The notes under the pieces: model-generated | Database searches by the model: none | The model's input: the letters and a program-made list of their open reading frames with translations, nothing else | Told to the model about the DNA's origin: nothing | Part shown: piece by piece, positions 43,781-58,100 of the stretch | Layout of the letters: each line of letters opens with the position of its first letter | Numbering within the stretch: the first letter of the stretch is position 1 | NCBI GenBank assembly: GCA_963965975.1 | Contig: OZ014422.1 | Coordinates: forward strand, 6,055,701 to 6,119,700 | Direction of reading: 5' to 3' | From: Xestospongia bergquistia | Taxonomy: Eukaryota > Porifera > Demospongiae > Haplosclerida > Petrosiidae | DNA length: 64,000 nt | Translations under genes and position numbers: made by a program

Positions 43781-46700
43781 CTAGTACAATAAATCAGATA
43801 ATAATAACCACAAGTTAACAACACTATGTTTAAAAATGTTATTATATCAGTTATTAATGGCATAGCTATAATATTTAGAAGTAAGCACAAACAACTTGCA
43901 ATCATCCACAATTTAGTACTCAAAGTGTTCCAGGTAGTTCTATAAATATTTTGGGCCATGTGGTATAGGTATATAATGGGTTTGAGGTTTCTACAAGAAA
44001 TAGAGCAAGTCTGAATGCTCAGGTTAGAGGTTTATATGCAAACCAACTATAAACTTTACACCTTTTCCAGACCAATTTAGACAGCTGGCCACAAGGTTGG
44101 ACTAAATGTCAAGTCAGTAGAATTATGACAGTAATGTACTATAAATGTCAAGTCAGTAGAATTATGACAGTAATGTACTATTAAAGCCTATAGCCAGACA
44201 ATGTGGAATTCAATAACCAGTTTATGATTACATATTTACATGACCTTTGGAGTAAAATGTTGTTGAGCTGTCAGTTATTATCAAAGGGAATAACATATGG
44301 AATGTCAATTGCATGTTGTAAGTGGGAAATAGCAGACATGTTAGTTTATACATGTATAGACTACAAAGAAAATGTTGGGACAGTCTCTTTGCTTTTCAAA
44401 AGTACTGTCAGTGTCCAGTTGTGTCCATTTGATATTTTATCTGTCCATTTAAATTATCAGCTATGTCCATTAAAGAACACTTTAGAATCTATAAATACTA
44501 GTAACTTTGTTACTGAGAAAATTTAACAACAATTTAATTCAATTCAAAAATAGACAAGAGAGTCCTTCAAATGATACATTTTTCTGTGAACTCAGAATGT
44601 GAAGCCATTAAAGTTCTAGATCAGTAGTGGATGTGGTTAGCTTATCAGAGGATCATTGACTACTTCTCAAACTTGTGTTGTGTTAGGAGAAGCATATGGA
44701 CACTTGATAAGCTTTTGTACTCTGTTTGCTGTATAAACAGACAGGTTATTATTTTGATACTTTTGACCCACTTGATCTAATGTGTTGCTTAACCAGAATT
44801 ATATTTGATGTGAATAAAAACATGAGGTATTTTTTTCATTAATGAGGTATCAACCAATAAAATGATACCTCATGTTTCAAAGGCATTATTCAAAACTATA
44901 AATTGTCTAAATGTGATTTCTATTGTGAAAACAATATACATTACTTGCAAGAGAAGCAGATGGTTTGTTATGATATAGTTTGTTATCACAGAGTCACCAT
45001 CTGGCCTTTTGCTATATAGTGTCTAAGATAAAACCTAATAGTGAACTCTGTTAAGTGATAACAGTAAAAGCAAGATCATTTTAATAATCTAATTTGACGT
45101 CATCATGCAGATTAACTTTGTTCAAAAGCTGACACAGTAGAGGGTAAAGTTACAGTATACTGTGCAAAGTGGGCCAACAATCCACCTTAACTATTTATGT
45201 GAGGCCATGATAGAAAGGAAGGGTCTGGGGACAAGCACATATAGGACTTGCACAGCCTACAAAAATCTTGAAGACCACAGAAACATCTTGTGCACTTAAG
45301 AGTTCCTCCTTTTCACTTAATCCCTATTCCATGTGAGTTGTCAATAGCTAATAAAGTCCTTGAAGCTACTTGAAACTCTGATCTTCAAGCAATATGTGAT
45401 ATGAGGTCACTTTAGTTTATAAAAAGAAGGTCGTGCTTGTATTCAAAAGATTGTCACTATATTCACAGCATATCATAACAGTTATTTTGTACTATACATT
45501 CTCTTAACACATGCATGCTCAGATTCAAGTATGCTCTACCTACATCCACATTCCTGCTGTACGAGTCTTATATGTGCTTGTCCCTAGACCTTTCCTCTCT
45601 AAGTGAAGGGGTGACAACGCAAGATTGAGGCCATATCTATAAACCAATGCATCCTAGTTGCTGGTTTTAAAGAGTATGCATAGACATACAATGGATATAG
45701 TGATTTCTGTGAAAACAGACAACAAAAGGCTCTATCTATTAAATGGGAGTTGTAAGTTGGGGGTATTATGAATGGTTTCTCCCTTCTCAGAAGGAAATCT
45801 CTTTGATGAGCTCATATATATATATATGATAAAACTATCAGTTGTGAAATATATAAGTTGATAGGTTTCTTATAGTTATAGTTGCTATAGATTTACTGCA
45901 ATAACAGTGTGATAGATAGTAGTTCACAGACCTCAAGATGCATTATTCAAATATTACTATAGTTAAGAAGCTGTTGTTATTATATTTGTTTCTCATACAT
46001 AATTAAGTGAAACTATTATATAATAATAGGAATAGATGAGATATTATAATTAATATATTGCTTTCTGATTCGTTACAATTGATAAGATTCATCACTGGGA
46101 AGTGTGACCACACCAGACTTAAAGAGTGGCATACAAATAGAAGGGGTTGTTTCATGCAGTGGAACCAAAAACATACATTTCAAATGCCATTCATTTATAA
46201 TACTAAACATCATCAGACAAATAGCTGACTTTACAAAATTAAATAGACTGGCATCATAGTGCATGTCACCTAGGACTAATGATAGTACCCAATTGCAAGG
46301 CCAAAGGCAAAGCAATTGCAAATAATTTTGTGCCAATGCAGCAAAGATATGTATAACTGATTTAACAAATCAACTTAAATATATGATAAATCATTTAATA
46401 TATTTTTGTTATTTTCTCATCATTGTTCAAGTATAGTATACAATTAAATAGCATTGTCCTGGTTACTATAGTTTCATTATGTAAGCCCAATATTGAGTTA
46501 CCACAAGTCCAAAACTAGTTTAACTCAATTTGTAAAAAGCCAATTAGAAGTCAAAAGTAATTTTGTAGTTTATTGCCCAATAATAGGAAGATATGATACT
46601 ATTTCAACTAAAGTAACTAGGTAGTGAAGCTATCATCATGCATCAATTTCAATTGAGCTTTGATTGCATTTAATTCTTGCAAATTAATCAATTGTTGACT

Positions 46701-47073
46701 TAAAGTACAACAGCTGGTATATTGTGGTTATTTTGAATTTAACAATGAACCATATTAGTCCTGCACTAATGGCATAATATAATTGGATCAAAATATCAGT
46801 GCAATAATTTTAATATTTGATCTGTTGAAATCATTTCTTAAGACAGTAACTAGTATTAATAATCTGCATATATATATATATATATATATATAATTTTTAA
46901 TCCAGGCACTTAAAACACTGTGCAGTAACAAGCTATTAAGGCTATATGTATATATGTATATATTCATGCAAAACATATTGGGAGAAAATGTTTACAAATT
47001 CATCATAATATATAATTGCTTTTTTAAATATAATTATTATTTGTTCATCTTGCATTGGTAGATAAGAACTCAC
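43781..47073 (-). other. Gene C first intron (3.3 kb)
   Basis: Colinear with the gene B first intron. It has a 39-bp tandem duplication at 44103-44180, the hAT-like MITE at 45209-45626 between GAGGCCAT copies, and a TA run at 46867-46892. No exon was seen; the plus-strand open frame at 44203-44526 differs from its B counterpart by a shortened repeat, as expected of non-coding sequence. Confidence 0.6.
45209..45626. mobile_element. hAT-like MITE, gene C copy
   Basis: Flanked by GAGGCCAT at 45201-45208 and 45627-45634. Same element and position as 22710-23123. Confidence 0.58.
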
Positions 47074-47149
47074 CATATACAGGACATGTCGAAAAGCTGA
47101 AAAACAATGCAAAAGCAAAGAACACAGCAGGGACCTGGCACTTGGCCAT
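47074..47149 (-). CDS. Gene C exon 1: signal peptide
   Basis: ATG at 47149; MAKCQVPAVFFAFALFFSFS then TCPVY, donor GTGAGT. Intact and the same length as in A and B, so the gene could still be expressed as a short secreted product. Confidence 0.82.
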
Positions 47150-47750
47150 TGCTTTCAGAAGCGGTTGATATTTTTACGAATAAAGCTTAATTTATAGATC
47201 AATGCAACCGCAAGTAATTAACTGCTACTATGCGTGGGACCACCTGGCAATACCAGTTGTAAACTAGTAAATCAGACAATTTGTTATACGAGTTTACTCA
47301 CCTATTGTATTAATGGTGTAGTAATCGCTTCATAAAAGCTTATATCAAGTCTTTGTGTGACCAGGGGGAAGAATGATGGCCTGACATTTCTTCTATTCAA
47401 TGTGGCCCTTAAAATTGAGAATATGGCTTCCTCGGTTATAGTACCCCCGTGCCAAAATCCTAAGAATACCCTCGCATGAATTACAGGATAATATTCAGGC
47501 GTAGCAATACCTCATCGCAGAACGAGGGCATGTATCTCAATGGTTACTTTATACGCTATTTTAAACCAATAACTGGCACTATGGTGGTCCAAGAGCCATT
47601 TAAGTGTCCATATGTAACTGCTGATTTCCATTCTTTCTTGTGAGGCTTTTCTAATTTAGAAATTTGACACAAAGTCTATCACTATATATATCTTGATCAT
47701 GATTACATATACAGTAAAATTAATATGCTATTTTAACGACTAATTGTCAC
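47150..47750 (-). promoter_or_regulatory. Gene C promoter region with TATA box
   Basis: TATAAAT on the minus strand at 47196-47190, about 40 bp from the ATG. The block matches those upstream of A and B. Confidence 0.5.
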
Positions 47751-47870
47751 TTACTATGGAATATAGAATTATTGTGAATTGCTCACTACGTAGATTGCTG
47801 GTATGTTGTACTTTTATACACCAACAAATTATACTATGAATAATTCACATTATTCTACATTCCATAGTAA
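47751..47870. repeat. MITE-like inverted repeat, upstream of gene C
   Basis: Shorter copy of 26502-26635, with TTACTATGGAATATAGAAT facing ATTCTACATTCCATAGTAA. Confidence 0.55.
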
Positions 47871-48681
47871 TCCACCCATATATACATATATATCACTTTA
47901 GTGGTTGATCATAGTATATGCATGTGTATAAAAAAAATTTTGCTTGTGATGTAAAAGTAAACCAAATGTATGATCTGTTATGATAACTAATATACTATGG
48001 AATTGCCTGTTTATATAGCTATGTGGTTACAACTATGATCAAAAATAAAGTCCTTCTTACTATGGATATTCATATATGCACTTCAATCTACCATCATATT
48101 AATCTTAGAAGAATTGTACTGGGATATAATGGGATACATAGTAATACTATAATGGGATACTCATTTTATAGTAGTAATATATCATGTATTAAAGTAAACA
48201 TTATCATTAAAGAAATAACGCAGCTCTTACATTGTACACATCATGAAAATATTTTTTTCTTTTTTGTACATGCATGGTTGTCATTAATGTTAAATTAAGT
48301 AAATAAAGGAAATGCTTTGGTATATACACAAACAAACGCACACACATTATTATAAATTTTATAATGTCATATACAGAATCACAGATAGTCTGCCCAGTCA
48401 CAAAAGACTTACAAAATTGTAAAAAAAATATTATGTGAATTAAGTATTAAACTGTTCTACACCCACTAGACTGTAAAGATTGCCCAATTTATCTTTCTGC
48501 TGGACTAAAAGGTAATTTATTCTGTTTTCAAATATTTTTACTTAAAAAATATCAAGCACAAAAGGAAAAGGGGGAACAGCTAATAAAAAAATAATAACCT
48601 AAAAATAGCAAACTTCATTATAAAATTAGAAATAAAAAGCAAATGCTTAATTCTTTTTCTCAAGAAGAAAGGATCTTTGAT
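47871..48681. other. Intergenic C-D and gene D 3' flank
   Basis: No gene was seen. 47885-48140 matches 27190-27470, and from 48165 the sequence matches the 3' flanks of B and C. A poly-A signal AATAAA lies on the minus strand at 48516-48521. Confidence 0.5.
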
Positions 48682-49140
48682 TCACGTCTCCATATCTTGA
48701 GACTCATTGTCCTGAGGTATATTGCCATAAGATGGATTCCCAACAACAGGTAAATAATCAGACACCTCCTGAATATCTAAATTCGACAAAATAGAATATG
48801 ATACTCCAGTAGTAGATTTAATTATAATATTATCATAAATAGAAATTATTATTTTCCAGTGTTGAACCAGAATGCTTACTTGAACGATTTACTTCATCAT
48901 ACTCGGAACACAGATCATCTACTTGTGACTTAGTGGTATCAGAGAATGGGACTTTTATTGTATCTAGTTCAATGTTCTGGTTACTGTAAAAGAAGCCACT
49001 GTGCTTCTTGTGGTATTTAATGATGACAACAATAGCAACAGTTATGCTGCATATCAATGCCACAATAATTATAGCAAAACTTATAGTAACTATACCACCT
49101 ATAGCTGATCCACTTAAACTAATACTTGAATGACCTGATG
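48682..49140 (-). CDS. Gene D last exon: membrane segment, frameshifted tail
   Basis: The membrane segment and proximal tail (KYHKKHSGFF, EYDEVNR) are open, but an extra base near 48855-48860 (relative to B and C) brings a stop at 48835-48833, after L-E-N-N-N-F-Y-L. Downstream, the original frame is still recognisable (IYDNIII, SYSIL, DYLPV, NPSYGN, ending MET and TGA at 48682), and other differences there are multiples of three. The exon is 459 nt instead of 458 (net). The proximal YYDNQ is also changed to FYSNQ. Confidence 0.78.
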
Positions 49141-52100
49141 CTAAAGATAAAAAAAAAAAATTTAGTCACTGTAACATAATATTTATTAATCAATTAAAAA
49201 ATTGCTATTTCTTTATTATAATAAATGATTTATTCTTTTGTCTTTTGTTAACCATTTGTATTATTGACAATGCAAAAAGTGAATAGATTAATTTAAACCA
49301 ATCTGTTTAATGATGTCATAACTCACAAGAAAAAGGAGCAGGAGGAGAAATAGATACAAACACAGATCTAGATACCATAATAGAATCATTTCTACGACAT
49401 GTGTTCTTTAATGTTGATACAGCTGATAAAGTCATAGAATTACCTATACAACAGAAAACAGAAAAATGATATTTAGCTGAACTTTAAATGTTTCTTAATA
49501 AAACTAGAATTGATATTTGCTTTGCATGGTGAGTTGTATTGTTAATTGCATATCACTAACAATACATAGTTAATAAAATGCTAGCAATTATATAAGATAT
49601 ATCATAAACTTACTAATTGGAGAGTTACATCTTTAGAATGGCTACATCTATCATAAGGATTATTAGGACAACTCTGACATGAACCCAAACATGAGACACT
49701 ATTACTACAAGCTAAGTTATTCATCCAAATATTAACTCTTTAAGAACAAATATTGATCATATAAGTTAACAATAGCACAAATAGTTATTTTAATATTTTA
49801 ATAGACTAAATAATGTGAATCCTTAGCCTAATTGCCTTTTATATATTATATGGATTTTTACCAACTTACTACATTCGATAGTTGCATCTTTACCATCACT
49901 ACAAACAGTATTAGCAGTACTTGGACAAGTATTACTGTCAATAAAACAAGAATCTGAATATGAACTGTTCATATTGGAGATCCAGATTCGTCTAGAGGAG
50001 ACTCCAGTTCTAAGAAAAAGGACATATATTGTAATGCTTAAATTTATACCACTCATCTTACAGTGCTAAATGGTTATAGTTTACATATCCTGTATATCCC
50101 AGTTGTCTACAAACTGTATAGGCATCTTTAAAATCAAACCCATCACTACATATCATTCCCCATTGTCCATTACAATATACTTCAACACGTCCTTGATTAG
50201 AATAGTGACCTCCCTCAAGACGAATCATACCAGTATAAGGATTATTCTCCCAGATCATAGTGGTATCTATATATGTAGTAATGATATATATGATGTACTG
50301 TACTCTCCAACTCACAGCAGTATACTGTAGCATCATAATAGTCAGTACATCTTGTGTTTCCACGTGTAGAATAAGAGCATTGTAGAATAGTGAGATAATT
50401 GTTATGAGCACAGTTGACATCATCCAATAACATTGGGTTAGAATCAGTACCATAACTAGGTAGAGAGCATAAGATAATCAATAGAATTAGACAACTTTAC
50501 TTAATTACTCCAGCTATAGAATAGCTAGAGGCTCCAGTATATCCCAACTGATGACAAATAACATCAGCTTCATATTGACCATAATTATCATCATCATCAC
50601 AGATATTACCCCAGTGTCCATTATATTTTATCTGCACAATACCAAAGTGATGAAGAGATGAAGTGATTCCATTACGAAAGAGACGTAAAACACCATTACT
50701 ATTAGGAGAGTCTACACAAAGATTATATAACACATGATCAGTAACATATCTTCAATTATCTTACCGCATGATGATTTGGTATTGCTTGGTTTACTGTATG
50801 AATTGCTGTAAGCTAAAACGAAAACAATTTAGTTGATAACAAATTCTTTACTTACTGCATTCCACATTGACAATTTCAGAGAGATTACAATTATTTACAG
50901 CAGTAGATGGACAAATGTTATTAGAAGTAATGCATTGATCTGATGAGTAACTGTTCATATTGGTAAGCCATATTGGTTGAGAGAGTTTAGATCTACAAAG
51001 AAATGAAAATAAACCAGTCATTGTTCTTGCTTATATAGTGTTACTAATCTGTTCATTGTGTCATGTAGTTATTCCAATATATTACCTAAAATGATTGTAA
51101 CTCAAATGTACAGAATATCCCAATTGTTTGCAGATAGTGTTAGCATCAGTAGAATCAAATCCATCATTACATATTGTTCCCCACTGTCCATTACAGTAGA
51201 CCTCAACACGTCCTTCATTAGAATAAATACCTCCTTGGAGACGTATCATACCAGGATAAGGATTACTGTTCCAAATTCTAGTGGTATCTGTAACAATTTT
51301 CTTTTACATGAGAAGTAGTACATATTACTTACAGCAATGTACAGTAGCATCAAAAGAATTAGCATTACATTCATCATCAATGTGTGTAGAGTAGGAACAC
51401 TGTAAGATAGTGAGGTAGTTGTTGTTAGGACAGTTAACATTATCCAATAACATTAGGTTATTGTCAGTGCCATAACTATAGTGCAAAAAAATATTATAAC
51501 TTATATATAATTACAATTAACCTTATTAATCCAGCTCTAGGATAACTTAATGCTCCAGTATATCCTAACTGATGACAGATGACATCAGCTTCATATTGAT
51601 TATAATCAGTATCATCACAGATATTACCCCAGTGTCCATTGTACCATATTTGTATTATACCATAGTAATAGGAGGATGAGGTGACTCCATTACGATAGAG
51701 GCGGACAACACCATTTCCAGATGGTATAGTATCAGTAACAACTGAACGACAAGAACTTGTAATGGATGAGTAAAGTTTATTTGCTAAAGACAATAGAGAC
51801 CAAGTTAGGAAAGAAAAGAGCAAATTCAATTTAAATTGTAGAAATTTAGTTGTTAAATATTAACAGAATGTTACCTTAAAGACTTAAATATAATATGTAA
51901 GTATCAAAGATGCAAGTAAGTACAAGCAAAACTATAATTGAAATAAATCATCCTATAATTGTTTTGGAAGATATGATTTCGCAGTGGCACATTAGCTAGA
52001 GCTACAAAGATTGTATAATTATCAGCAGTGACTACAGAAGACTGTCTATAGAATGATAGAAACGTAAGCAGAGAAGCAAGGTAGTGACACTTTTGAGTGT

Positions 52101-55100
52101 GATCAGTTACACACATCATCATAATGTTCATGGTAAGGGTTAATAAAATTCATTGGTTGTGCATTGGCAATTTTATTGCTGCATACAAAAATACAATAAA
52201 ACAATGAAAACAAACATACCCCATTACACACACACACACACACACACACAACATGTGCTCCAAACAATTATAGGCTGCCTTCGTATACTACGTGTGCCAA
52301 GCAATAAATATAAGCTAAGAGTCATAACCATGTAACTACATTAAATATTATAATATGATCATGACAATAGTATCATTACTTGTGATATCAATTATACTGT
52401 GGTGAATGTATTCCTGATATTCAAAGTCACATGACTCACATCTAATAATCTAATAATCTAATAATAATAAGTCACTTTATATCTAAAGACAAATTGACAC
52501 AAAACTTGCTATGAGGACTTACTGCAAGCAATTGTGATGTCTTTAGAGTGAGTACAACTAGTCACACTACTTGTAGGACATGCATTACTGGTTCCATAGC
52601 ACTTATCAGTTGATTTACTACTCATTTGTGTTGACCATATAGGTTGATCAGATGATCCAGGTCTATTTGTATGACAGTTATATCACATCTAATGTATGTA
52701 TGTGTTATACTTACTTTATTAAATGGTCATAGAAAGTATAATTGGTATAACCCAATTGTATACAAATCATATTAGCATCATCACTATCAAATCCATCATT
52801 GCATATTGTTCCCCATTGTCCATTACAGTAGACCTCAACACGTCCTTGATTAACAAAGTTACCTCCTTGAAGACGTATCATACCAGGATAAGGATTACTA
52901 TCCCAGATCCTAGTAGTATCTGTAATAATTAACAATAATATATTATCATAGTAGTCAGCAAACTCACAGCAATTCACAGTAGCATCATAAGAGTTATATC
53001 TACATGGATAATACATATACGTATAGTAGGAACACTGTAGGATAGTGAGGTATTTGTTGTTAACACAATTGACTTTTAATCTCATTGAGTTGTAATCAGT
53101 ACCATAACTATAAAAATTTAAAAAACAGATCACAACTACTTTTTATACAAACCTCATTAATCCAGCTCTAGAGTAACTTGAAGCTCCAATATATCCCAAT
53201 TGATGACAGATAACATCAGCTTCATATTGATTGTAGTAATAATCATCACAGATATTACCCCATTGTCCATTGAAATATATCTGTACTATACCATAAAAAT
53301 AGGAGGATGAGGTGACTCCATTACGATAGAGACGTACAACACCATTACCATCAGGAACCTCTGATAATTATTTACAAATATAAAATCTCTCAGCTAAAAT
53401 AGAAATTTTGTTCTTACCACAAGTAGATACTTTAACTGTTGATTTTGAGTTGAATATGCTGTAACCTGAAATGATAAACAAATGATAAAAGTCTATGGTG
53501 AGTATTTTTTAAATACTCGTAATCAATGTCTAACACAGTATGATAAGTGGGTGAAAACTAGAAATATATAATATAACTTACTGCATTCCACTGTGACAAC
53601 ATTAGAATTTTTACAACTAGTTATTGGAATTAATGGACAGGTGTTTCTAGTACCATAACATGTGTCAGTGGAAGAACTAAACATGTGTGTTCCCCAAATA
53701 GGTTGACTGGAATTAGTAGATCTATCATGAAGCATAAAATAATTATTTATAAAATTGCAATTATGCAAAGGCTTGATTTAAAATTTATTTTGTAAGCATA
53801 ATTATATTATCACTCACAGATTAAGGTGATTATAACTACTGTAACTGTTATATCCCAGTTGTTTACAGATAGTTAAAGCATCAGTAGAATCAAATCCATC
53901 ATTACATATTGTTCCCCACTGTCCTTTACAGTACACTTCAACACGTCCTTGATTAGAATAAATACCTCCTTGGAGACGTATCATATAACGGAAAGGTTTA
54001 CTGTTCCATATCCTAGTGGTATCTACAACAAAAATAATATTAACAAAGATTATTTTAAAATAGCACTCACAGCAGTACACAGTAGCATCATAAGAGTTAG
54101 TGTTAGTGCATCCACTATCAATGTACGTAGAGAAAGAACACTGAAAGATATTGAGGTAATTGTTGCTAACACAGTTGACATCATCCAGTAACATTGAGTT
54201 ATAGTCAAAACCATAGCTATATAAGATGGATATTGACATATTTTGACTTTGGAAATTTCACCTCATTAATCCAGCTCTAGAGTAACTTGAGGCTCCAGTA
54301 TATCCTAACTGATGACAAATGACATCAGCTTCATTTTTATTATAGTAGTAATCATCACAGATATTACCCCAATGTTCATTATATCGTATCTGTACTATAC
54401 CATAGTAATAGGAGGATGAGGTGACTCCATTACGATAAAGACGTACAACACCATTAGCAACATTAGATTCTAAATGGTAAAAAACAAAGCACAGTCTTTC
54501 TATTGACATAATTATTAACATACCACAAGTGTATATTGTATTTGTTGATCTTGTGTAGTATCTTCTGTTTGCTAAATAGATAAACAAGTAAATAAAGGTG
54601 AAATATATTTTATAACTAAATTATGTATAAGCTTCGCTTTAGAGACTTTTTTGCTAAAGGTAGACAAAACCGTAAAAAACAATTAGTCTAATATTGTTAA
54701 CAAAGATTATATAATAATGATAATTGTCTACAAACTATACTTACTACATTCTATTGTGACATCATTGGCATGGTTGCAGCTAGTTACTGGAGTTGGTGGA
54801 CAGGAATTTCTACTACCAAAACATTTGTCAATAGAAGTACTGAGCATGTTTGTACTCCAAATAGGTTGACTAGAATTACCAGACCTACATTGATGTATTG
54901 ACTAAACTATGAATTATGCAGACTTTTGCCTTAAATATAGGTTAACAACTGAACAATATTACTCACAGACTGAGGTGATTATAATTATAGTAATAGCTAT
55001 ATCCCAGTTGTTTACAAATAGTTTGAGCATCAGTAAAACTAAATCCATTACGACATATTGTTCCCCACTCTCCATTACAGTAGACCTCCACACGTCCTTG

Positions 55101-58100
55101 ATTAGAATCAATACCTCCTTGGAGACGTATCATATGAGGAAAACGATATCCATCCCAGATTCTAGTGGTGTCTGTAACAAATCTTTGCAGTTACAGAATT
55201 GAGTTTATAATAACTCACAGCAGGACACAGTAGCATCATAAGCATTAGTGTTAACACATTGATAATCAATATATGTAGAATATGAACACTGTAAGATAGT
55301 AAGGTAGCTGCCCTTAGCACAGTAGACATCATCTATTATCATAGAAAGACCATCAGTACCATAACTATAGAGTGAAATAAAGTAAAATATTGTTAATTAA
55401 TTGATATAATAACCTCGTTAATCCAGATCTAGGGAAACTTGAGGCACCAACATATCCCAACTGATGACAAACAACATCAGCTTCAAATTGATTATATTGA
55501 TAATCATCACAGATATTACCCCATTTTCCATTGAAATAAATTTGTATTATACCATAGTAATAAGAGGATGAAGTGACTCCATTACGATGTAGACGTACAA
55601 CACCATTACCAGATGGAAATCCTAAACCTGTAATATATTTCAAAATAAATCACATTTTGAAAATAACTTACTGCAAACAGAAGGTACTTTATTGTTTGAT
55701 CTTGACTTAAAGCTGTAGTAACCTTCATGAAAACAAAGAAAAAGTTATGACATTATTGAAATGAATTGTCTTTACTTACTGCATTCTATAGTGACATCTT
55801 CAGAATGAGAACAACTAGTCACTGAAGTTGATGGGCAGGAATTTCTTTTATTATAACATTTGTCAGTGGAAGAACTAAGCATGTTTGTGCCCCAAATTGG
55901 TTGAACAGAATTCCCAGACCTGTAGTCATATATATATATATATAAGTGTGTGTGTATTTGTAAGTATTAATGTAAATATGGCCTTAATAATATTACATGT
56001 GTCTGGTTAAAAACTTTATATTATTATATTATATTATAAATTATTATATTATAATTATAATTATTAATTATAATAATTGAAATATTATTAAAATTAATAA
56101 TTGAAATTAATAATTATTAACTATTATTATATTATAACTATTTAACAAATCCTGGTATATGAATGCACATATTTGTTACTTACAAATTAAGGTGATTATA
56201 ATTGCGGTAATAGTTATATCCCAGTTGTTTGCAGATAGTTTGTGCATCAGTAGAACCAAATCCATCATCACATATTGTTCCCCATTGTCCATTACAGTAG
56301 ACTTCCACACGTCCTTGATTGGAATAATTACCTCCTTGAAGACGTATCATACCAGAGTAAGGATTATTGTTCCAGATTCTAGTGGTATCTGAACAAATAT
56401 GATAGGTTGGGAAAATATTTATACTTACAACAGTACACAGTAGCATCATAAGAGTTAGTGTTAGTACATCCACTATCAATGTATGTAGAGTAGGAACATT
56501 GAAAGATAGTGAGATAGTTACTCTCTGAACAGGAGAGGTCATCAATACTCATAGAAAGATAATCAGTTCCATAACTAGAGAGATATTAATTTTATAACCT
56601 GACTTAGATATATGTAAGTTCTAACTTTACTAATCCAGCTCTAGAGTAACTAGAGGCTCCAGTATATCCTAACTGATGACAGATGACATCAGCTTCAGTA
56701 GAACTGTAGTAGCTGTCATCACAGATATTACCCCAATCATTATTGATATAGATCTGTACTATACCATAGTAATAAGAGGACGAGGTGACTCCATTACGAT
56801 AGAGACGAATAGGACCATTGCCATCGGGAAAGTCTGTGTCTATAATTATATATCAAATTGACATATACACAAGACTAAATGAAAATAGGATTGACTTATA
56901 AAATATTTAAAATGAGATACTAAAAATCAACAAGTAATATAAGATGTAATTAAAATTTAAAACTTACAACAAGAGGATATGCGATTGCTTGATTTGGATA
57001 TTGAAGTAGCATGAACTGAATGAAACAAAGGAAGACATAATTTTTTAAAATTTTACTTTATATTATTATAAGTTTTATGGTGATTTTTCAGACCTATGGT
57101 CTGGTAAGGAAGCAGATTATAAAGATAAAACACATCTAAACTAGGTTCATTAGAATGTGATATGTTTCTATTGTGCTTGTACAAATGTGTGAGTCCTAGG
57201 CTTGTATAGTTACAGATTATTTTGATGGCTGCTACATAAAGACTTTATGCTCTCTTTGTGCGTGTCCAGGGTATTATGTGGATATATCATTACACTCACT
57301 GCATTCCACAGTCACAATACTGGAGTTAGTACAGCTAGAAAATGGGCTTGATGGACAAGAATTTCTAGCACTATAACATGTGTCATAGTAAGTACTATAC
57401 ATATGTGTATTCCAAATTGGTTGACTGAAATTACCAGATCTATAGTGAAATATAATCTTGTGTCATAATACAATTATTAATTGAAGTACAAACATGTTTA
57501 TATACTTACATATTGAGATGATTGTATCTATAGTAATGATTATATCCCAGTTGATTACAGATAATTAGAGCATCATTACCATCAAATTGATCATCACATA
57601 TTGTTCCCCACTGTCCATTACAATAGACCTCAACACGTCCTTCATTAGATGAACTACCTCCCCAAAGACGTATCATGCTAGAATAAGGATTATTGTCCCA
57701 GATCCTTGTAGTATCTGTAATAAATTCTTTTACATGAGAATTAGTACACATTACTCACAGCAGTACACAGTAGCATCATAAGAATTAGAAGTACATCCAC
57801 TATATATGTATGTAGAGTAGGAACACTGTAAGATAGTAAGGTAGTTGTTGTTATAACAGTTGACATTATTCAGTAACATTGGGTTATTGTCAGTGCCATA
57901 ACTATTAAAACAAAACAAATCATTGGTCTATTTAGTTAATGAATTTACCCCCTTAATCCAGCTCTAGAGTAACTAGAGGCTCCAGTATATCCTAACTGAT
58001 GACAGATGACATCAGCTTCGTTTTTATTATAGTAGTAATCATCACAGATATTACCCCACTGTCCATTATATAATATCTGTACTATACCATAGTAATAGGA

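Larger units (their letters stand above)
30887..47149 (-). pseudogene. Gene C: B-like 20-SRCR receptor with three coding lesions
   Basis: All 51 exons of gene B have counterparts in order with the same lengths, except b1 of unit 4 (210 instead of 214 nt). Lesions: a net 4-nt loss at about 39681 leading to a stop at 39660-39658; a TGG-to-TGA change at 37062-37060 in a1 of unit 6; a GGA-to-TGA change at 32305-32303 in a1 of unit 10. Splice sites, signal peptide, membrane exon and tail are kept. A product ending at the first lesion would be a secreted protein with six whole SRCR domains. Exons carrying lesions are not phase-neutral alone, so simple skipping would not restore the frame. A recent pseudogene is most likely; assembly error should be excluded. 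Confidence 0.8.
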
